This document shows positions 1-5,344 of a DNA stretch of 9,876 nucleotides, in pieces. A program made the translations under genes and the position numbers. Below the pieces are notes generated by a model. That model saw only the letters and a program-made list of their open reading frames with translations. It was not told the origin of the DNA and searched no databases. The stretch covers positions 1-9,876 of the forward strand of contig DLRW01000079.1 in the NCBI GenBank assembly GCA_002501205.1, read 5' to 3'. Positions within the stretch are counted from its first letter, which is position 1. Every line of letters starts with the position of its first letter. This DNA comes from Flavobacteriales bacterium UBA7878 (GTDB taxonomy: Bacteria; Bacteroidota; Bacteroidia; Flavobacteriales; Schleiferiaceae).

Positions 1-315
1 ACCGAGCCCTGGATGGTGTATGCCGTAATTGTACCCTATGCTTTCGGGGGATTGGCTGGACCATCTTTACAGTCGATCATGGCAGGCCAGACGGCTAAAA
101 ATGCGCAAGGTGAATTACAAGGCGGTATTACCAATATTATGATGCTAACCGCCATTATTGGTCCGCCTTTAATGACCGGTATCTTTGGATATTATACCCA
201 TCCTGAAACTGATTATTATTATCCGGGCGCTCCTTTTATTTTGGCTTCCTTCTTAGCGATTTTAAGTATCGTGATTGCCTCACGGACCTTGCAGAAATTG
301 CGCTTGAATAAGTAG
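1..315 (+). CDS. Tet/TCR-family MFS transporter, C-terminal fragment
   Basis: This is the last 104 residues of an integral membrane exporter; the open frame runs in from base 1 with no start inside the window and stops at TAG 313-315. The segment GELQGGITNIMMLTAIIGP resembles the loop and following helix that typify TetA-like drug:H+ antiporters (TCR/Tet family of the major facilitator superfamily), where a Q-G-x-x-x-S/T pattern precedes the eleventh helix. Two hydrophobic membrane segments can be seen around the TAIIGPPLMTGIFGYY stretch and the FILASFLAILSIVIAS stretch, with a short basic tail (LQKLRLNK) on the cytoplasmic side. Chromosomal homologues of this type are common in Flavobacteriia and often have no proven tetracycline activity, so calling it a resistance gene would be inference. 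It converges on the START-domain gene with only 8 bp between the stop codons, and no terminator is visible there. Confidence 0.8.
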   Translation, partial: TEPWMVYAVIVPYAFGGLAGPSLQSIMAGQTAKNAQGELQGGITNIMMLTAIIGPPLMTGIFGYYTHPETDYYYPGAPFILASFLAILSIVIASRTLQKLRLNK

Positions 316-323
316 AGACTGCT

Positions 324-920
324 TTAGGATAATCTCTTGCGTAAGCTTTTCAAGGTATTGAAGGGCGAATCCACCGTTCCGGCATTAGCTATCCAACTCG
401 GAATACTTCCGCCCGGATTGGCGAGGACTTGATAGGTGATTTTTGTTTTTTGTGCCCCCAGCTTTTCAAATAACCAATAGCCTTTTATGCTGGGAATGCG
501 CACCAAATCCTCTTTTTTAGGACCGTAGTCTGGCAGGCCCTCCATAGAAATCTTTATTTGATTTGCAGTTCTTTCATAGCTAAAGCGATAATAGCAATCA
601 CGGTCATCCAAAGGAAAAGGGGCAGAGGTAATGGTATAATGATATTGCTTTTGGCCTTCGCGCTTAATGAGCTTCGAATGTGAGCAATTAGGCATCCAAT
701 CTTTAAAATGATCCGCATCCTCTAAGAGGGCAACGATTTTCTCCATGGGAAAATTGAATTCGGCATGGGCCTTAAACTCATCTAAGGGGGCACCTTCTAC
801 CGCGCGGGTGTAGATTTTTATCCCCTCTTCATTTTTACGAAGTTCCCATTTGGATCCGGATGTATCGGCCCCAGCTAAGGGAAACAGCATAAGGGCCAGG
901 GAAAAGCAAAGCGTGCGCAT
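324..920 (-). CDS. Secreted START-domain (lipid-binding fold) protein
   Basis: The product is a 198-residue exported protein. Residues 1-18 form a signal peptide (one Arg, a hydrophobic core LCFSLALMLFPL, and a cleavage motif AGA before Asp19). The rest reads as a single START/Bet v1-like domain. Its typical features are WELRKNEEGIKIYTR at the start, a helix plus Trp-Met stretch (FKDWMPNCSHSKLI), the DDRDCYYRF strand, GYWLFEK, and a long C-terminal helix after NPGGSIPSWIANAG. Such stand-alone START proteins are widespread in Bacteroidota and Gammaproteobacteria; they probably bind a hydrophobic ligand in the periplasm, but the ligand is unknown. I chose ATG 920 over an in-frame TTG at 926 because ATG is the stronger start and places the signal peptide correctly. 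A good promoter lies just upstream. The gene is monocistronic and follows dapD on the same strand. Confidence 0.8.
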   Translation of the reverse strand: MRTLCFSLALMLFPLAGADTSGSKWELRKNEEGIKIYTRAVEGAPLDEFKAHAEFNFPMEKIVALLEDADHFKDWMPNCSHSKLIKREGQKQYHYTITSAPFPLDDRDCYYRFSYERTANQIKISMEGLPDYGPKKEDLVRIPSIKGYWLFEKLGAQKTKITYQVLANPGGSIPSWIANAGTVDSPFNTLKSLRKRLS

Positions 921-937
921 CGTCAATTATTTTTCTG

Positions 938-968
938 CAAGTTTATATTTAGCCAGTTCACATCCAAA
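938..968 (-). promoter_or_regulatory. Bacteroidota-type promoter for the START-domain gene
   Basis: Read on the minus strand, TTTG (965-968) is followed after exactly 19 bp by TAAACTTG (938-945). This fits the Bacteroidota housekeeping consensus TTTG-N19-TAnnTTTG with one mismatch. Transcription would begin near 931, about 10 bases before ATG 920. The -33 TTTG sits inside the T-rich tail of the dapD terminator. Confidence 0.6.
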
Positions 969-993
969 TAAAAAAGCCGGGATAAACCCGGCT
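966..993 (-). terminator. Rho-independent terminator of dapD
   Basis: On the minus strand AGCCGGG (987-993 complement) and CCCGGCT (975-981 complement) form a 7-bp GC-rich stem around a 5-base loop (982-986). A T-rich tail covering 966-974 follows. The hairpin starts 21 bp after the dapD stop codon, the expected place for an intrinsic terminator. Confidence 0.9.
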
Positions 994-1014
994 AAATTGA
1001 AATTTTAAAACTGA

Positions 1015-1830
1015 TTAAACGGCTACATTGTATTCACGCAAGGCATCGTTTAAGCTGGTCTTTTTATTGGTACTTTCTTTACGCTTACCAATAATTAGAG
1101 CACAGGGAACATTATAAGTTCCTGCCGGGAATTCCTTAGGCATGGTACCCGGAATCACCACCGAACGGGCGGGGATGTAACCTTTGATTTCCTTAGGTTC
1201 GGGGCCGCTAACATCGATAATTTTAGTAGAGGCTGTAAGCACCACATTGGCGCCTAATACCGCTTCTTCTTCAATGCGAATTCCTTCCACCACAATACAA
1301 CGAGATCCGATAAAGCAGTTATCCTCAATAATAACGGGGGCTGCCTGTACAGGTTCTAATACCCCACCAATACCTACACCACCGCTTAAGTGAACATTTT
1401 TACCAATTTGCGCGCAGCTACCTACCGTGGCCCAGGTGTCAACCATGGTACCGCTATCTACATAAGCGCCAATATTTACATAGGAAGGCATCATTACTAC
1501 CCCGGATGCCACATAGGCACCATGGCGAGCTATGGCATGAGGAACCACGCGAATGCCTAATTCTTTATAGTTCTTCTTTAAAGGAATCTTATCGTGGAAT
1601 TCCAGAGGACCGGCCTCCAGGCTTTCCATTTTACGAGTAGGGAAGTAGAGGATTACCGCCTTTTTAACCCATTCGTGCACTTGCCATTCACCGTCAACTT
1701 TCTCGGCGCAACGCAATTCTCCTTTGTCGATCGCTTCGATACATTCTTCGATAAGCTTTACAGTAGCCGGATTTTTTAATAATTCACGGTCTTCCCAAGC
1801 TTTCAAGATATGTTCTTCGTGCTGCTTCAT
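1015..1830 (-). CDS. dapD: 2,3,4,5-tetrahydropyridine-2,6-dicarboxylate N-succinyltransferase
   Basis: DapD transfers succinyl from succinyl-CoA to tetrahydrodipicolinate in the succinylase branch of diaminopimelate/lysine synthesis; it is a cytoplasmic trimer. The 271 residues match the usual length (274 in E. coli). Residues from about 1 to 100 are the helical N-terminal domain. The middle is a left-handed beta helix built from hexapeptide repeats, containing the family signature MVDTWATVGSCAQIG followed by NVHLSGGVGIGGVLEP and IIEDNCFIGSR. The C-terminal part (IPARSVVIPGTMP and the lysine-rich tail) is also typical. The start is ATG 1830, with the next gene upstream, ruvX, divergent 35 bp away. 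A -7-like element lies just upstream and a strong terminator just downstream, so it is probably a single-gene transcript. Nothing is truncated. Confidence 0.97.
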   Translation of the reverse strand: MKQHEEHILKAWEDRELLKNPATVKLIEECIEAIDKGELRCAEKVDGEWQVHEWVKKAVILYFPTRKMESLEAGPLEFHDKIPLKKNYKELGIRVVPHAIARHGAYVASGVVMMPSYVNIGAYVDSGTMVDTWATVGSCAQIGKNVHLSGGVGIGGVLEPVQAAPVIIEDNCFIGSRCIVVEGIRIEEEAVLGANVVLTASTKIIDVSGPEPKEIKGYIPARSVVIPGTMPKEFPAGTYNVPCALIIGKRKESTNKKTSLNDALREYNVAV

Positions 1831-1839
1831 GATTCGCTT

Positions 1840-1847
1840 TAAATTTG
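1840..1847 (+). promoter_or_regulatory. Putative -7 element of the ruvX promoter
   Basis: TAAATTTG is a perfect TAnnTTTG match. It predicts transcription from about 1854 and a leader of roughly 12 bases before GTG 1866. The -33 element is weak: only TTCG at 1816-1819, with a 20-bp spacer. The element overlaps the TTG at 1845, which argues against that codon as the ruvX start. Confidence 0.5.
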
Positions 1848-1849
1848 CG

Positions 1850-1857
1850 CAAAAGTA
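1850..1857 (-). promoter_or_regulatory. Putative -7 element of the dapD promoter
   Basis: On the minus strand TACTTTTG is a perfect TAnnTTTG match, placing the start of transcription near 1843 and giving a leader of about 13 bases before ATG 1830. The -33 region 19 bp upstream reads only AATG, so the upstream half is poor. The element faces the ruvX -7 element across a 2-bp CG centre. Confidence 0.5.
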
Positions 1858-1865
1858 AGAAGCCC

Positions 1866-2276
1866 GTGGCGAAGATCATTGCTTTAGATATAGGAGGAAA
1901 AAGAACCGGAATTGCAGAGACCGATCCCTTGCAAATGATAGCGTCTCCCCGCGAAACCGTGGCAACCGATCAGTTAGAGGCCTATCTTAAAGATTGGATG
2001 GCTAAAGAAATAATTGAAGCGATTGTGCTGGGTGAGCCACTAGCCTTGGATGGTGGCGACAGTCATAATTCGGCCCGCGTGCGCGAATGGCATCAAAAAT
2101 TAGAAAAGCTTTTTCCCGCTTTGAAAATTGTCTTACAGGACGAGCGCTTTAGTTCTAAAATGGCCCAGCGAGCGCAAATAGAGTCGGGGATGAAGAAGAA
2201 ACAAAGACGCCAGAAAGGGAGCCTCGATCCCATTAGTGCGGCCATTATCTTAAGAGATTATCTCGAGCAACACTAA
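1866..2276 (+). CDS. ruvX: RuvX/YqgF-family RNase H-like nuclease
   Basis: RuvX (YqgF) is a small RNase H-fold protein annotated as a Holliday junction resolvase and linked in E. coli to 16S rRNA 5'-end maturation. From GTG 1866 it has 136 residues, the usual size. Visible motifs are ALDIGGKRTGIAETDPLQ near the N-terminus (first acidic residue Asp), VLGEPLALDG, the DERFSS motif with the second acid, and the KGSLDPISAAIILRDYLEQ motif with the third Asp at the C-terminus. The frame is open from TTG 1845, but I prefer GTG 1866. It gives the family N-terminus MAKIIALDIG, and the TTG lies within a -7 promoter element. The gene is divergent from dapD and followed after 52 bp by def, which has its own promoter. 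Confidence 0.93.
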   Translation: MAKIIALDIGGKRTGIAETDPLQMIASPRETVATDQLEAYLKDWMAKEIIEAIVLGEPLALDGGDSHNSARVREWHQKLEKLFPALKIVLQDERFSSKMAQRAQIESGMKKKQRRQKGSLDPISAAIILRDYLEQH

Positions 2277-2284
2277 AAGCTTGC

Positions 2285-2314
2285 TTGGGGCCTTGTGGTC
2301 AATCCTTATTTTTG
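2285..2314 (+). promoter_or_regulatory. Bacteroidota-type promoter for def operon
   Basis: TTG (2285-2287) is followed after exactly 19 bp by TATTTTTG (2307-2314), a perfect TAnnTTTG -7 element; the base before TTG is C rather than T. Transcription would start near 2321, leaving a leader of about 8 bases before ATG 2329. This lets def and the genes after it be expressed independently of ruvX. Confidence 0.65.
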
Positions 2315-2328
2315 CCCAAATTTGCAGA

Positions 2329-2901
2329 ATGATATTACCCATTGTGGCTTACGGTGACCCCGTCCTTAGAAAAGAAGGGGAAGATATTGAAGCGGATTAT
2401 CCCGGTCTTCAGGAATTGATCGATAATATGTACGAAACCATGTACAATGCGCATGGTGTTGGATTGGCAGCTCCTCAGATTGGTAAGTCTATTCGTCTTT
2501 TCGTGGTAGATACTGCTGGCTTTGTAGACGAAGGTGAGGAGGATGTAGAAGGCCTAAACAATTTTAAGAAAGTGTTCATCAATGCGGAGATTATTGAAGA
2601 AGATGGTGATGACTTTGTTTTTAATGAAGGCTGCTTGAGCATTCCGGATGTACGTGGTGATGTAGATCGCCCAGAGCGTATCGTTATTCGCTACCGTGAT
2701 CGGGAATGGAATGAGCATGAAGAAACCTACGAAGGCTTAAAGGCCCGCGTTATTCAGCATGAGTACGATCATATTGATGGTATTTTATTTACCGATTATT
2801 TGAGCCCACTGCGCAAGAATATGCTGAAGAAGAAGCTCAACAATATTTCTAAAGGGCAAATTAAGGTGGGCTACCGAATGAAATTCCCATTTGCCAAATG
2901 A
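2329..2901 (+). CDS. def: Peptide deformylase
   Basis: Peptide deformylase removes the formyl group from the N-terminal methionine of new proteins at the ribosome, using a metal ion. All three family motifs are intact in the 190-residue product: GVGLAAPQIG (residues 43-52), EGCLSIP (100-106, with metal ligand Cys102) and QHEYDHIDG (143-151, with ligands His144 and His148 and catalytic Glu145). Residues 65-79 form an acidic insert (FVDEGEEDVEGLNNF) between strands, of the kind seen in Bacteroidota deformylases. The frame is open back to TTG 2281, but ATG 2329 gives the standard N-terminus MILPIVAYGDPVLR, and a promoter predicted to fire near 2321 rules out the TTG. The stop overlaps the start of the next gene (ATGA at 2898-2901), suggesting translational coupling. 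Confidence 0.97.
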   Translation: MILPIVAYGDPVLRKEGEDIEADYPGLQELIDNMYETMYNAHGVGLAAPQIGKSIRLFVVDTAGFVDEGEEDVEGLNNFKKVFINAEIIEEDGDDFVFNEGCLSIPDVRGDVDRPERIVIRYRDREWNEHEETYEGLKARVIQHEYDHIDGILFTDYLSPLRKNMLKKKLNNISKGQIKVGYRMKFPFAK

Positions 2902-3461
2902 TGAGAAAAAGCCTTTTTGTACTGGGGCTTATCGCTACTTTATCAGCCTGCCAAGGCGATATGAGTGATGCTCAGGAACGTCAGGAATCTATACAGGCTT
3001 TGGAGAGCCAAATGCGGAAACAAGAACAATTGGATACGGCTTTGGCCTCTTCTATGATTGAAGCCTATGCCAATTATATCGAGGCGTATCCTAAAGATTC
3101 ATTGGCTCCATATTATCAGAAGAAGATTGCCGAAATGCATCGGGCTTACCCGGGGCATGACCTGCAAACGATTGAAGCTTACGAGAAATTAATTGATACC
3201 TATACCTATCACCAGGAAGCTCCCAAGGCCCTAATGTCTTTGGCCTTATACTATGAGGAGATCCAGGAGCGGGATAAAGCATTATTGACTTATAAGGAGT
3301 TTGTACGCAAATTCCCCAGTCATAGTCTGGCCAATCAAGCCCGACAATTAATGGATCTGTTGTCCGAAGAAAAAAGCGATGTCGAACTGGTTCAGGAATG
3401 GATGCAGAAGGCAAAGCAAGGGAAGCAAGAAGGCGACAGTTTAACTAACTCTGTGAATTAA
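2898..3461 (+). CDS. TPR-repeat lipoprotein
   Basis: The product is a 187-residue predicted lipoprotein. It starts with MMRKSLFVLGLIATLSAC, a type II signal peptide with lipobox LSAC and lipidated Cys18, followed by a polar Gln/Glu-rich linker. From about residue 45 to 155 it is helical with TPR-like repeats, for example AYANYIEAYPKDSLAPYYQKK, TIEAYEKLIDTYTYH and ALLTYKEFVRKFPSHSLANQA; the last resembles BamD/YbgF-type repeats. The C-terminus is charged. It is probably anchored in a membrane facing the periplasm and used for protein binding; no partner can be deduced. The start could be ATG 2898, overlapping the def stop, or the adjacent ATG 2901. It lies between def and the DUF5606 gene, 4 bp from the latter, and belongs to their operon. 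Confidence 0.8.
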   Translation: MMRKSLFVLGLIATLSACQGDMSDAQERQESIQALESQMRKQEQLDTALASSMIEAYANYIEAYPKDSLAPYYQKKIAEMHRAYPGHDLQTIEAYEKLIDTYTYHQEAPKALMSLALYYEEIQERDKALLTYKEFVRKFPSHSLANQARQLMDLLSEEKSDVELVQEWMQKAKQGKQEGDSLTNSVN

Positions 3462-3465
3462 GATT

Positions 3466-3906
3466 ATGAAATTAGATGATATTCTGGCTATTGGCGGAAA
3501 GCCTGGCCTGTTCAAATTGGTAAAAGCCACTCGTCAAGGCGTATTGGTAGAATCTTTATTGGATCAAAAACGCATGCCGGTTTCACAGCGTGCCGATGTA
3601 TCTGCCTTGAGCGATATTGCCATTTATACCTACGAAGAGGAATTGCCTTTAGGTGAAGTTTACGATCGTTTATTCGAGAAATTGGAAGGAGGCAAAGCTT
3701 TGGACGTGAAAAAAGCCAGTGGTGATGAACTACGTGAATTCATGTCGAGCTTTTTACCGGATTACGATGAGGAGCGTGTATACACCTCTCACCTTAAAAA
3801 ATTATTTAGCTGGTATAACCTCTTACATGAATGTGATCTTCTGAATCGTCCTGATGATAAGGCCGCGGAAGTTCCAGCAGAAGAGAGCAGCGAAGAAAGC
3901 GAATAG
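3466..3906 (+). CDS. DUF5606 domain protein, function unknown
   Basis: This 146-residue cytoplasmic protein is of a type I recognise as DUF5606, found in Bacteroidota beside def and mazG. The conserved features are the N-terminus MKLDDILAIGGKPGLFKLV, the segment GVLVESLLDQKRMPV, the DIAIYTYEEELPLGEVYDRL stretch, and the LPDYDEERVYTSHLKKLFSWYNLL block around residues 96-120. The first 55 or so residues look like a small beta-rich, SH3-like fold and the rest like helices, but that is inference from the pattern. The last 16 residues are an acidic, low-complexity tail rich in Glu and Ser. There are no catalytic motifs, signal peptide or membrane segments. It is separated by 4 bp from the TPR lipoprotein and by 2 bp from mazG, so it is co-transcribed with them. 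I assign no function. Confidence 0.85.
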   Translation: MKLDDILAIGGKPGLFKLVKATRQGVLVESLLDQKRMPVSQRADVSALSDIAIYTYEEELPLGEVYDRLFEKLEGGKALDVKKASGDELREFMSSFLPDYDEERVYTSHLKKLFSWYNLLHECDLLNRPDDKAAEVPAEESSEESE

Positions 3907-3908
3907 AT

Positions 3909-4691
3909 ATGAAACACAGCCGGCAAGAACGCCTGGAGGCCTTTGGTCGATTGCTTGATATTATGGACGAGCTGCGGGAAAAGTGTCCCTGGGATCGCAA
4001 GCAAACGATGGAAAGTCTGCGGCACCTCACCATTGAGGAAGTCTATGAGTTGGGCGATGCCATTTTGGATGAGGACCTGCCGGAAGTGAAGAAAGAACTG
4101 GGTGATCTCCTCCTACATATGGTCTTTTACGCAAAGATCGGGGAGGAGAAACAGTCCTTTGATATTGCTGATGTTCTTAATAGCATCTGCGAAAAATTGA
4201 TTCATCGCCATCCGCATATTTATGGTGATGTTGAGGCCAATGACGAGGAAACCGTTAAGGCCAATTGGGAAAAGCTTAAGCTGAAGGAAGGAAAGAAATC
4301 GGTGCTCGAAGGAGTGCCTCGTTCTTTACCGGCTTTGGTGAAGGCCACCCGCATTCAGGATAAAGCTCGTGGTGCCGGATTTGACTGGGAAGAAACCAAG
4401 CAGGTTTGGGCCAAATTACGAGAAGAGATTTCGGAACTAGAAGCAGAGGTTGAGGCCGCAGATCCTGAAAAGATTGAAGCAGAGTTTGGAGATGTACTCT
4501 TTTCTCTGATTAATATTTCTCGTTTCATTAAAGTAGATCCCGAATCGGCCTTGGAGCGCACCAATAAGAAGTTTATTCGTCGCTTCCAGTATTTAGAAGA
4601 GGCCACAAAAGCCAAGGGCTTACAGCTCGATGAAATGTCTCTGGAGGAGATGGATCGCTATTGGGATGAGGCCAAAGCCAAGGGTCTCTAA
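3909..4691 (+). CDS. mazG: Nucleoside triphosphate pyrophosphohydrolase MazG
   Basis: MazG hydrolyses (d)NTPs to the monophosphate and pyrophosphate, a house-cleaning role; E. coli MazG also affects ppGpp levels. The 260 residues match the two-domain full-length form (263 in E. coli). Domain one has the CPWDRKQT motif (residues 26-33) and the metal-binding pattern EEVYE (43-47) with KKELGD (61-66). Domain two repeats it with EEISE (172-176) and EAEFGD (190-195), so both sets of acidic ligands are present. The sequence KLIHRHPHIYGDVEA between them is also typical. ATG 3909 lies 2 bp after the stop of the DUF5606 gene, so it is the last gene of the def operon. No clear terminator follows. Confidence 0.96.
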   Translation: MKHSRQERLEAFGRLLDIMDELREKCPWDRKQTMESLRHLTIEEVYELGDAILDEDLPEVKKELGDLLLHMVFYAKIGEEKQSFDIADVLNSICEKLIHRHPHIYGDVEANDEETVKANWEKLKLKEGKKSVLEGVPRSLPALVKATRIQDKARGAGFDWEETKQVWAKLREEISELEAEVEAADPEKIEAEFGDVLFSLINISRFIKVDPESALERTNKKFIRRFQYLEEATKAKGLQLDEMSLEEMDRYWDEAKAKGL

Positions 4692-4846
4692 TTCGCTAAA
4701 TTTTTTTCGCTAATCCAGATTATTAAGCCTCAGGGAAAATCGCGCTTAAAGCGAAATTATTTCTGGGTTAATTTTCTGCATCCTCCTTTTCCATTAAAGG
4801 CTTTTGGCTAAATTCCCATCGGATACGCATATTTTTCCTATAACCG
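4692..4846. other. Intergenic region between mazG and the sixA-ppk-ppx operon
   Basis: These 155 bp are AT-rich and hold no gene I can support. There is a direct repeat TTCGCTAA (4692-4699 and 4706-4713) separated by a T-run, an inverted partner AGCGAAA at 4750-4756, and a small dyad CGCTTAAAGCG. No standard terminator with a GC-rich stem and T-tail is visible. Promoter-like pieces exist (TTTG at 4803-4806 and TATTTTTC at 4830-4837), but their 23-bp spacing is too long for the consensus, so the promoter of the polyphosphate operon is not resolved. Confidence 0.5.
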
Positions 4847-5344
4847 ATGAAAAAGCTTTATCTCGTTCGTCATGCCAAGTCTTCCTGGAAGGAGGAAGGA
4901 ATTACGGATTTTGACCGACCCCTGAAAGGAAGGGGCATCAGAGACGCGCATACTACTGCCCAATGGCTGCAAAAACAGGAGGAAGCACCGGAGCTTATGA
5001 TCTCCAGCCCTGCCACCCGAGCCATGCATACCGCCCTAATCTTTGCTCAGGAATTGCAATATCCCTTTAGTGATATTCATATCGAAGCTAATTTATACCA
5101 CGGTGATCGGGATGATATCCTTCAGGCTTTAGCCAAATTGGATAATAGCATTCATTCTGTCTTCCTCTTTGGTCACAATCCCACGCTCACTAACTTTGTA
5201 AACCACTGCATCGATCATATTATCGATAATGTGCCTACCACCGGCGTGGCTTGTCTCAAATTCGAATCTGAAGATTGGAAAGCTTTGGGCCAGGAAGCCG
5301 AATTAATGTTTTTCGACTATCCCAAAAGACGTAAGAAGAAGTGA
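4847..5344 (+). CDS. SixA-type histidine phosphatase
   Basis: The product is a 165-residue member of the histidine phosphatase (phosphoglycerate mutase-like) superfamily, closest in layout to SixA. The phosphoacceptor is His9 in the motif LVRHAKSSW (residues 6-14), preceded by Arg8. Further active-site elements are the DFDRPLKGRG segment (21-30), Arg58 in SSPATRA, and His110 in LFGHNPTLTNF. E. coli SixA acts on phosphohistidine proteins of the phosphotransferase system; the target here is unknown. The protein ends in a basic tail, PKRRKKK. Its stop overlaps the GTG start of ppk by 4 bp, so the two are very likely translationally coupled. That context hints at a link to polyphosphate or phosphohistidine metabolism, but this is inference. 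Confidence 0.88.
   Translation: MKKLYLVRHAKSSWKEEGITDFDRPLKGRGIRDAHTTAQWLQKQEEAPELMISSPATRAMHTALIFAQELQYPFSDIHIEANLYHGDRDDILQALAKLDNSIHSVFLFGHNPTLTNFVNHCIDHIIDNVPTTGVACLKFESEDWKALGQEAELMFFDYPKRRKKK

Noticed and set aside
1..315. Tetracycline resistance gene as evidence of an acquired resistance island
   Set aside because: The fragment is TetA-like, but chromosomal Tet/TCR-family exporters are ordinary in this phylum, and no mobile element or change in base composition is seen near it.
314..337. Possible hairpin (AGAGA...TCTCT) between the MFS gene and the START gene
   Set aside because: Only a 5-bp AT/GC-mixed stem with a 14-base loop and no T-run on either strand, and it runs into the START coding region.
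3091..3414. 107-codon minus-strand open frame
   Set aside because: It lies wholly inside the TPR lipoprotein gene, has no recognisable family features and no promoter or start context.
4803..4837. Promoter TTTG plus TATTTTTC upstream of the SixA-type gene
   Set aside because: Spacing of 23 bp is outside the usual 18-20, the last base of the -7 box is wrong, and the transcript would start only a few bases before the ATG.
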